In this document: positions 1 to 5,755 of the stretch, piece after piece
Position numbering within the stretch: position 1 is the stretch's first letter
How the letters are laid out: each line of letters starts with the position of its first letter
DNA from: JALTID01 sp027004335 [NCBI: bacterium]
GTDB taxonomy: Bacteria > JALSQH01
Direction: 5' to 3'
Length of the DNA: 9,613 nucleotides
Assembly: GCA_027004335.1 (NCBI GenBank)
Contig: JALTID010000141.1
Location: forward strand, 1 to 9,613
Notes under the pieces: generated by a model
Databases searched by the model: none
The model's input: only the letters and a program-made list of their open reading frames with translations
Told to the model about the DNA's origin: nothing
Translations under genes and position numbers: made by a program

Positions 1-147
1 CTCTTCACCTACCCTGATAATTTCCTTACCGGGATCAAAAACATAACCAAAGATCTTTCCTGAAGACCAGTCATAGTCAAGAGAACCAACTTCATCTAAT
101 TTGCGTAAGATTTCTTCCCTGCTCAATCCTTTTTCAGGTAGTTCCAT
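1..147 (-). CDS. PLP-dependent decarboxylase / sphingosine-1-phosphate lyase-like protein, N-terminal fragment
   Basis: Only the first 49 residues are present; the gene continues beyond the left edge. The protein starts MELPEKGLSREEIL and continues with a DWSSGKIFGYVFDPG segment (residues 26-40). This resembles the N-terminus of bacterial group II PLP-dependent decarboxylases of the sphingosine-1-phosphate lyase type, where a 'LPEKGLS.eEil' opening precedes a 'dwrSGkvfgyvyd.G' segment that helps form the active-site entrance in the dimer. The PLP lysine lies outside the window, so the substrate cannot be stated. The ATG at 147-145 has a well-placed AAGGAGT Shine-Dalgarno about six bases upstream and a plausible promoter at 176-204, so the start is well supported. 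The gene is divergent from the por operon. The family call rests on a short segment and is moderate; that it is coding is fairly sure. Confidence 0.62.
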   Translation of the reverse strand, partial: MELPEKGLSREEILRKLDEVGSLDYDWSSGKIFGYVFDPGKEIIRVGEE

Positions 148-175
148 AGCACACTCCTTTTTCAGTTTGTGGTAA

Positions 176-204
176 ATTATAAACTAAAAATTTAAAAAGG
201 GCAA
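176..204 (-). promoter_or_regulatory. Sigma70-type promoter for the leftward decarboxylase-like gene
   Basis: Read on the minus strand, TTGCCC (204-199, 4/6 match to TTGACA) is separated by 17 bases from a perfect TATAAT (181-176). A transcript would start near 169, leaving a leader of about 20 bases that contains the AAGGAGT ribosome site. Inferred from consensus only; the flanks are AT-rich, so chance matches are possible. Confidence 0.5.
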
Positions 205-320
205 AGGGGAACCTGTTTAAAAAACGGAAATGTAACTATACATACTGAAACCTTATAAAAATTAGAAAGTAGTTCGTATGAATCTGGACTGAAACAAGCA
301 TGAGTCAATTCCATTTTTTC

Positions 321-350
321 TTCGCTATTTTTCAAAAAAAGTGTTATAAT
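321..350 (+). promoter_or_regulatory. Extended -10 promoter for the por-hyd operon
   Basis: A perfect extended -10, TGTTATAAT, lies at 342-350. The -35 is weak (TTCGCT at 321-326, 3/6, 18-base spacer), which is typical of extended -10 promoters. Transcription would start near 357, giving a leader of about 80 bases before porG. It is the best plus-strand promoter in the 148-436 spacer. Confidence 0.55.
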
Positions 351-369
351 AAATTTAATAGTAATTGTT

Positions 370-389
370 GTTTTAAAAGATTATAAAAC
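370..389. promoter_or_regulatory. Candidate operator: GTTTTA-N8-TAAAAC inverted repeat
   Basis: A perfect 6-8-6 hyphenated palindrome lies about 13-32 bases downstream of the predicted por operon start site, where a bound repressor would block elongation. It does not match the Rex consensus (TTGTTAA-N4-TTAACAA) and could be a chance product of AT-rich sequence. Confidence 0.25.
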
Positions 390-436
390 CTCTTAGATGG
401 GGATGAGCTTTTTGTAATGGAACAGGTTCCAGAGCT

Positions 437-982
437 ATGATAGAGATCAGGTTTCACGGAAGAGGCGGTCAAGGTGCTGTTACATCTGCTGAGATACTTG
501 CTCAGGCAGCAATAGAGGAAGGTGAATATGCCACAGCTTTTCCCTCCTTTGGGTCCGAGCGAAGAGGCGCGCCTGTTTTAGCTTTTACCCGCATTGATAA
601 AGAACAGATCAAATTGAGAACAGGTATCTATCAGCCAGATATTGTGGTTGTTCTTGACCCTACATTGATAGAAAGTCATAATGTTGCAGAAGGTCTTAAG
701 AAAAATGGCCTTGTTGTGATCAATACAAAGAAACCTCCTGAATTCTGGAAGGAAGAGATTGGGGTCAACAGAGTATGTACGGTAAAAGCTACAGTTATTG
801 CTATGCAGGAACTTGGAGTCCCCATAACAAATATTATTATGCTGGGTGCGCTTCTCAAAGCTGAACCCTTGGTGAGGCCTGAGATGATTGAGAAGAGGAT
901 AAGAGAGAGATTTCCCCATATAGCTGAGAAAGAGGTTAGAGCCTTTGACAGAGCAATTAATGAAAGCAGGGTAATACAATGA
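437..982 (+). CDS. porG: Pyruvate (2-oxoacid):ferredoxin oxidoreductase, gamma subunit
   Basis: Gamma subunit of the four-subunit, CoA-dependent enzyme that oxidises pyruvate to acetyl-CoA and CO2 and reduces ferredoxin in the cytoplasm of anaerobes. The 181 residues cover the whole gamma domain. The N-terminus is typical ([20 protein letters not shown]), with the GRGGQG glycine-rich loop at residues 8-13 and the family's FGSERRGAP segment at 38-46. This domain helps hold CoA and TPP in the assembled enzyme. The ATG at 437 is chosen because it begins exactly at the family's conserved start; the site in front of it is weak (only AGAG, inside a GGAAC/GTTCC palindrome), so initiation may be modest. 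First gene of the operon; its stop overlaps porD by four bases (ATGA). The substrate could be another 2-oxoacid, but the gamma-delta-alpha-beta order and subunit sizes favour pyruvate. Confidence 0.93.
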
Positions 983-1272
983 AACTATCGGAAAAGCCCA
1001 AATGGCAGGAACTTCCCCTCGCTGCAAGTATAGTTGAACCTGCAACAAGTCTTGAGTACAAAACAGGGGATTGGAAGACCTTAAAGCCAGTTGTTGACAC
1101 CACCAAGTGTATAAGATGTGCGACCTGCTATATTTTCTGTCCCGAAGCAGCTTATGAGGAAAATGAAGAGGGATACTTTCTTCCCAATTATGATTACTGT
1201 AAGGGTTGTGGAATTTGTGCAGTTGAATGTCCTGCCATGTGTATTCAAATGGTGGAGGAAGAGGCTGAGTAA
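979..1272 (+). CDS. porD: Pyruvate:ferredoxin oxidoreductase, delta subunit (2x[4Fe-4S] ferredoxin)
   Basis: The 97-residue delta subunit carries electrons from the TPP site of PorB to the external acceptor. It holds two complete [4Fe-4S] motifs: Cys44-x2-Cys47-x2-Cys50-x3-Cys54-Pro and Cys74-x2-Cys77-x2-Cys80-x3-Cys84-Pro. The roughly 40-residue N-terminal extension (with LPLAASIVEPATSLEYKTGDW at about 12-32) is the arm that docks delta onto the other subunits in this family. The ATG overlaps the porG stop as ATGA, and the TAA stop shares one base with the porA ATG (TAATG). Both ligand sets are intact, so this subunit should be fully functional. In this operon it is the natural exit point to the NADH module encoded downstream. 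Confidence 0.93.
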   Translation: MKLSEKPKWQELPLAASIVEPATSLEYKTGDWKTLKPVVDTTKCIRCATCYIFCPEAAYEENEEGYFLPNYDYCKGCGICAVECPAMCIQMVEEEAE

Positions 1273-2450
1273 TGGCACATAGAACAGGAATTGAGGTAAG
1301 TCTTGCGATAGCAGAAGCTGCCAGGCAGGCAGAAGTAGAGGTGATTTCTGCTTATCCAATTACCCCCCAGACTCATATAGTTGAAAGGCTTGCTAAGATG
1401 GTAGCTGATGGTGACCTTGAAGCTGATTTTATTACAGTTGAATCAGAACATACCGCCATGAGTGCAGCAGTTGGTGCATCTTTAGCGGGAGCAAGGGCAT
1501 TTACTGCTACATCGTCTCAAGGTCTGGCTCTAATGGACGAAATAGTCTACCTTGCTTCCAGTCTGAGAACTCCAGTGGTTATGGCACTTGCTAACAGAAG
1601 TCTTTCCGGACCTATTTCCATATGGAACGATCATTCAGATATTATGAATGTAAGAGATGCAGGCTGGATTTCTATTTTTGCCAATAATGGGCAGGAGGCG
1701 TATGATTTAACTCTCATGGCATATAAAATAGCTGAAGATCATAGGGTGTTGCTCCCCGTCATGATTTCATTTGATGGATTTATTCTAACTCATATGATTG
1801 AGCCAGTTTGTGTTTTTGATGATGAGGAAATTAAAGGTTATCTCCCACCTTTTAATCCTCCTTATAAGGCTGACCCTGAACATCCAGTTACATTTGGCCC
1901 GGTAGGGGTTCCAGATATTTACACTGAAGCAAAGAAACAGCAAGACTTTGCCATAAGGAGTTCTATCAGCGTAATAAAAGAAGTGTTTGCAGATTTTGAG
2001 AAAGAGTTTGGAAGGAAATACAAACCTGTAGAATCCTATATGGCTGAAGATGCAGATGTGATATTACTTTCTCAGGGATCAGTTTATGAAACAACTGAGA
2101 TAGCGGTTGATAGGTTGAGAAAAGAAGGTAAAAAGGTTGGGTCTGCTGAGGTTAGACTCTGGCGTCCCTTCCCATTTGAGGACCTGAGAAAAGCAGTTGC
2201 CAATGCGAAAGTCGTTGTGGTGCTTGATAGAGCTATATCTTTTGGTGGACAGCCTGGCCCGCTTTTAGGAGAAATTAGAAGTGCTTTGTATCCATTGGAG
2301 AAAAAACCTGGAGTGATCGGGGTGACAGCCGGGCTTGGAGGAAGGGATATAATGATTCAGGATTATGAAAAGATGTTTGAATATGGGTACAATTACCTTA
2401 AAACAGGTAAGGAACCTGAAGCAGTAACAATTGTGGGGTTAAGAGAATGA
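1272..2450 (+). CDS. porA: Pyruvate:ferredoxin oxidoreductase, alpha subunit
   Basis: Alpha subunit, 392 residues, the usual length for the separate PorA/VorA chains. It carries the pyrimidine-binding TPP domain and the transketolase C-terminal-like domain. YPITPQT (28-34) includes the threonine/proline loop that contacts substrate. VESEHTAMSAAVGAS (56-70) contains the glutamate region that activates TPP. The ATSSQGLALMDE segment (79-90) and the NRSLSGPISIWNDHSD segment (108-123) are typical of the family. The C-terminal half (from about 260, DADVILLSQGSVYETTEIA) is the domain II fold. GAGG seven bases before the ATG (1261-1264) is a good ribosome site. It overlaps porD by one base and porB by four. 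Close paralogues use 2-oxoisovalerate or 2-oxoglutarate, so the substrate is inferred from the gene order rather than proved. Confidence 0.92.
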   Translation: MAHRTGIEVSLAIAEAARQAEVEVISAYPITPQTHIVERLAKMVADGDLEADFITVESEHTAMSAAVGASLAGARAFTATSSQGLALMDEIVYLASSLRTPVVMALANRSLSGPISIWNDHSDIMNVRDAGWISIFANNGQEAYDLTLMAYKIAEDHRVLLPVMISFDGFILTHMIEPVCVFDDEEIKGYLPPFNPPYKADPEHPVTFGPVGVPDIYTEAKKQQDFAIRSSISVIKEVFADFEKEFGRKYKPVESYMAEDADVILLSQGSVYETTEIAVDRLRKEGKKVGSAEVRLWRPFPFEDLRKAVANAKVVVVLDRAISFGGQPGPLLGEIRSALYPLEKKPGVIGVTAGLGGRDIMIQDYEKMFEYGYNYLKTGKEPEAVTIVGLRE

Positions 2451-3412
2451 TAAAGACTACAAGACCCAGAGAAGGCTTCCTTAATATCTTTGCCTATCAA
2501 ACTGTGACAAGAGAAGAATACTTTGTTAGAGGTCACAGAGCGTGTCAGGGTTGTGGTGCCGCTCTGGGATTAAGATTAATTATGAAGGAAGCAGGTCCAA
2601 ATACTATCGTGGTTAATGCTACAGGGTGCATGGAAATAATAAGTTCTCCCTACCCTTACACATCATGGGCTGTACCATGGATCCATGTTGCTTTTGAAAA
2701 TGCTGCCGCAGTTGCCAGTGGTGTTGAATCTGCGATTAAGATTTTGAGAAAAAAGGGGAAAATACCGGAAGATAAAGAAATAAATATCATTGTGTTTGGT
2801 GGTGATGGTGGTACAGCGGATATAGGAATTCAGGCATTATCAGGTGCATTGATAAGAGGTCATAAATTTCTCTATGTTTGTTACGATAATGAAGCATATA
2901 TGAATACAGGGGTTCAGGGTTCTTCTGCAACTCCCTATGGTGCATCAACTACCACCACTCCAGCAGGGAAGATGAGCATTGGGCAGGGATACTGGAAAAA
3001 GAATTTAGTGGAAATAACTGCTGCTCACAGGATTCCCTATGTGGCAACTGCATGTCCGAGCTATCCTCTTGATCTTATGAAAAAAGTAAGAAAAGCCCTT
3101 GATGCTGATGGACCTTCTTTTATTCACATGTTTTCAGTTTGTCCGACGGGGTGGGGAACTCCTCCTGAGCTTACCATAAGAATAGGAAGGCTTGCAGCGG
3201 AGACAGGAATGTTCCCACTTTATGAAATAGATCACGGAAAATATAAGTTGACACTGGACCTACCCAATGGGCTTAGACCCATTGAGGATTTTCTTAAAGT
3301 TCAGAAGCGCTTCAGGCACTTAACGAAGGAAGATATTGAAGTAATCCGTAATCGTGTTCAGGAGGAGTATGATAGATTGAAAAAAATGGAAAGATTTACT
3401 CAGGAAGAATGA
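2447..3412 (+). CDS. porB: Pyruvate:ferredoxin oxidoreductase, beta subunit (TPP-binding)
   Basis: The 321-residue catalytic beta subunit binds TPP-Mg2+ and the proximal [4Fe-4S] cluster. Candidate cluster ligands are Cys33 and Cys36 (GHRACQGCGAAL), Cys61 (NATGCMEI) and Cys232 (SVCPTGW). The TPP/Mg motif is GDGG at 119-122, followed by YDNEAYMNTGVQ at 146-157 with the conserved Asn148 and the NTG metal/pyrophosphate contact. The PYTSW segment (70-74) and TPYGASTTTTPAGK (162-175) are characteristic. The family's usual length is 310-330, so the chain is complete. The ATG overlaps the porA stop (ATGA). Together with porG, porD and porA it gives a full heterotetramer with all expected cofactor sites, so the POR half looks catalytically normal; what is unusual is what follows it. 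Confidence 0.93.
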   Translation: MIKTTRPREGFLNIFAYQTVTREEYFVRGHRACQGCGAALGLRLIMKEAGPNTIVVNATGCMEIISSPYPYTSWAVPWIHVAFENAAAVASGVESAIKILRKKGKIPEDKEINIIVFGGDGGTADIGIQALSGALIRGHKFLYVCYDNEAYMNTGVQGSSATPYGASTTTTPAGKMSIGQGYWKKNLVEITAAHRIPYVATACPSYPLDLMKKVRKALDADGPSFIHMFSVCPTGWGTPPELTIRIGRLAAETGMFPLYEIDHGKYKLTLDLPNGLRPIEDFLKVQKRFRHLTKEDIEVIRNRVQEEYDRLKKMERFTQEE

Positions 3413-3414
3413 AA

Positions 3415-3903
3415 ATGCCTCAGCTTCCAGTTGAACCTGCAAAAGCAGTTTCTGAAATTTTAAGTCGGTATCACGGTGATCCTGCGAGGATGATAGAAAT
3501 TCTCCAGGACCTTCAGGAAATCTATAGGTATTTACCGAAAGAGGTCATTGAAGAAGTTTCTCATCAGACAGAGATCCCGATAAACAGGATTTATCATATT
3601 GCAACATTTTATAAAGCCTTTCATCTTGAACCGAGAGGTGAAACTATAATAACAGTATGCACAGGAACTGCCTGTCATGTGAGAGGTTCTTTCAGAACCC
3701 TGGATCTGCTTTCCGAACGTCTTGGCGTTAAACCTAATGAGACAAGTGGTGATTTGAAATATACTCTTGAAACAGTAGGTTGTGTAGGCGCATGTGCGCT
3801 TGGCCCTATAGTGATCATAAATGGGAAATACTATGGACATATGACTCCAGATAGGATGGACAGGGTACTTAAAAGGATGGGAATAATTGAGAAGTATTCG
3901 TAA
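3415..3903 (+). CDS. NADH dehydrogenase/bifurcating enzyme [2Fe-2S] subunit, NuoE/HydC-like
   Basis: A 162-residue thioredoxin-like [2Fe-2S] protein, equivalent to NuoE of complex I and HydC of bifurcating hydrogenases. A helical N-terminal domain with the IL-x2-LQEIYRYLP segment (29-41) and INRIYHIATFYKAF (56-69) precedes the cluster domain. The four ligands are present: Cys82-x4-Cys87 (VCTGTACH) and Cys123-x3-Cys127 (TVGCVGACALGP). The cluster sits near the FMN of the NuoF/HydB partner and takes part in electron traffic. Two starts are possible. ATG 3409 overlaps the porB stop (ATGA) but lies only two to three bases from AGGAA (3402-3406). ATG 3415, two bases after the porB stop, is eight bases away and is preferred. 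The end overlaps the next gene by 17 bases. I give no symbol because nuoE and hydC are both used for this family. Confidence 0.9.
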   Translation: MPQLPVEPAKAVSEILSRYHGDPARMIEILQDLQEIYRYLPKEVIEEVSHQTEIPINRIYHIATFYKAFHLEPRGETIITVCTGTACHVRGSFRTLDLLSERLGVKPNETSGDLKYTLETVGCVGACALGPIVIINGKYYGHMTPDRMDRVLKRMGIIEKYS

Positions 3904-5755
3904 AAAAGAAGATCTCCTGAATTTATATGAAAATTTGCGGAAGGAGAGAGAGAAGCAAGGAAAGTTTATCTCTGTTTGTGTAGATACAGGATGTCTGGCC
4001 ACTGGTTCTGGAGCGGTTTTTTCTGCTCTCAAAGAGGAAATTGCAAAAGCGGGACTGAACCCTGAGGGGGAGGGAGTCAAAAAAATACTCAGGGGAACAG
4101 GCTCATTAGGTTTTGATAGTGAGAATCCAGTTGTTGTAATTTACCCTGAAAAAATATTTTATAGAAAAGTTAGGCCTGGAGACGCGAAATATATTGTACA
4201 TAAGACTCTTTTAAACGGTGAGATTATTGAGAGGCTTCTATATAAGGATCCTGAAACAAATGAACCAATTCCTTATCTGGATGATATCCCGTTTTATAAG
4301 CATCAGAAGCGTCTTCTGCTGGCAAATCATGGAATAATTGATCCTTTAAGCATTGAAGAATATATTTCAATAGGGGGATACCAGGCGCTTCTCAAAGCTC
4401 TTACGGAAATGGAACCACCCCAAATAGTGGAAGAGGTAAAAAAGTCAAAGTTGAGAGGGAGAGGAGGCGCAGGTTTTCCAACCGGAATCAAGTGGGAAGA
4501 TGCGGCTAAGAGGGATTCAGACATAAAGTATGTTATATGTAACGCTGATGAAGGTGATCCTGGTGCTTATATGGATAGGTCTTTGTTAGAGGGGGATCCG
4601 CATAGCGTAGTTGAAGGGATGATTATCGGTGCCTATGCAGTAGGTGCAAGCCACGGATATATTTATGTAAGAAGAGAATATCCAAAAGCTCTGGAAAGCG
4701 CTACAAAGGCAATAGAAGATGCACGGGAAGCAGGATTGCTGGGGGATAATATTCTGGGAACGGGTTTTTCTTTTGATATAGAAATAGCAAGGGGAGGAGG
4801 AGCTTTTGTTGCTGGAGAATCAACGGCTCTGATGGCTTCAATTGAGGGGAAGCCTGCTGAACCTCACACCAAATATATCCATGCTACGCAGGCTGGACTT
4901 TACAGTAAGCCTACAGTTTTAAATAATGTGGAGACATGGGCAAATGTTCCAATTATTATAAATAAAGGAGCTGACTGGTATGGAAATATAGGGACCGAGA
5001 AAAGCAAAGGAACCAAGATATTTTCCCTTGTTGGTGCTGTAAAGAACTCCGGGCTTGTAGAAGTTCCCATAGGAACAACTCTGAGGGAGGTAATCTTCGA
5101 TATCGGTGGTGGTATCGCCAGCGAGAAAAAGTTTAAGGCGGTACAAACAGGTGGACCATCGGGGGGGGTTCTCCCTGAATCTCTTCTGGACATGCCTATT
5201 GATTTTGATACATTAACGAAGGCTGGTTCAATGATGGGCTCAGGTGGTATGATTATCATGGATGAGCATACATGTATGGTGGATGTAGCTCGCTATTATA
5301 TTGATTTTCTTTCCAAAGAATCCTGTGGAAAATGTACCCCGTGCAGGGAAGGGCTCAGGCAGATGTTAGATATTCTCACCAGGATTACTCAGGGGGAGGC
5401 AACAATGGATGATCTTGACCTCCTTGAGGAACTTTCATATGTTGTTAAAGATGCGAGTTTATGTGGACTGGGTCAGACTGCTCCCAATCCAGTTCTTTCT
5501 ACTCTTAAATATTTTAGGGATGAATATGTAGCTCATGTAAGAGATAAACATTGCCCTGCCGGTGTCTGTGCTGCATTGATAGAATATGAGATCATTCCAG
5601 AAAAATGCACTGGTTGTCTTGCATGTAAGGTAAGATGTCCAGTGGGTGCAATTGAAGGGGAAAAAGGAGAAGTTCACAAAATAGATCCAGATAAGTGCAT
5701 AAGGTGTGGAATCTGCATGGAAGTGTGTACATTTGATGCAGTGAGGATAAAGTGA
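3887..5755 (+). CDS. NADH-binding FMN/Fe-S subunit, NuoF/HydB-like, with C-terminal 2x[4Fe-4S] domain
   Basis: A 622-residue flavoprotein that exchanges electrons with NAD(H). Domains in order: thioredoxin-like N-terminal domain (about 25-118); FMN/NADH domain with RGRGGAGFPTG (190-200) and NADEGDPGAYMDR (219-231); SLBB domain (about 375-450); a [4Fe-4S] site with Cys480, Cys483, Cys486 (ESCGKCTPCREG) and Cys526; a KHCPAGVC segment (554-561); and two ferredoxin motifs (Cys574/577/580/584 and Cys604/607/610/614). This is the HydB layout rather than short complex I NuoF. Oddities: the N-terminal domain keeps Cys31 and Cys36 but has Ser73 and Asp77 where the second cluster pair is expected, and the usual CGEETAL is AGESTAL (309-315). 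The start is TTG 3887, with AGGATGG about seven to ten bases upstream; no in-frame ATG or GTG precedes the first conserved residues. It overlaps the previous gene by 17 bases. The substrate could in principle be NADP(H). Confidence 0.9.
   Translation: MRSIRKKEDLLNLYENLRKEREKQGKFISVCVDTGCLATGSGAVFSALKEEIAKAGLNPEGEGVKKILRGTGSLGFDSENPVVVIYPEKIFYRKVRPGDAKYIVHKTLLNGEIIERLLYKDPETNEPIPYLDDIPFYKHQKRLLLANHGIIDPLSIEEYISIGGYQALLKALTEMEPPQIVEEVKKSKLRGRGGAGFPTGIKWEDAAKRDSDIKYVICNADEGDPGAYMDRSLLEGDPHSVVEGMIIGAYAVGASHGYIYVRREYPKALESATKAIEDAREAGLLGDNILGTGFSFDIEIARGGGAFVAGESTALMASIEGKPAEPHTKYIHATQAGLYSKPTVLNNVETWANVPIIINKGADWYGNIGTEKSKGTKIFSLVGAVKNSGLVEVPIGTTLREVIFDIGGGIASEKKFKAVQTGGPSGGVLPESLLDMPIDFDTLTKAGSMMGSGGMIIMDEHTCMVDVARYYIDFLSKESCGKCTPCREGLRQMLDILTRITQGEATMDDLDLLEELSYVVKDASLCGLGQTAPNPVLSTLKYFRDEYVAHVRDKHCPAGVCAALIEYEIIPEKCTGCLACKVRCPVGAIEGEKGEVHKIDPDKCIRCGICMEVCTFDAVRIK

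Noticed and set aside
280-308. Second leftward promoter with TTGACT (308-303)
   Set aside because: No acceptable -10 at 16-18 bases; the position holds AGATTC. The promoter at 176-204 is much better.
578-1048. Minus-strand open frame of 156 codons opposite porG/porD
   Set aside because: No domain or motif; composition rich in Cys, Phe and Tyr, as expected of an antisense shadow.
3887-3903. Frameshift joining the NuoE/HydC- and NuoF/HydB-like genes
   Set aside because: Each protein is complete on its own, with the expected N- and C-terminal domains, and the second has a plausible start and ribosome site. An overlap is simpler.
3532-4080. Minus-strand open frame of 182 codons
   Set aside because: It lies opposite two well-supported genes, has no recognisable family and no spacing to neighbours. 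It is a shadow frame.
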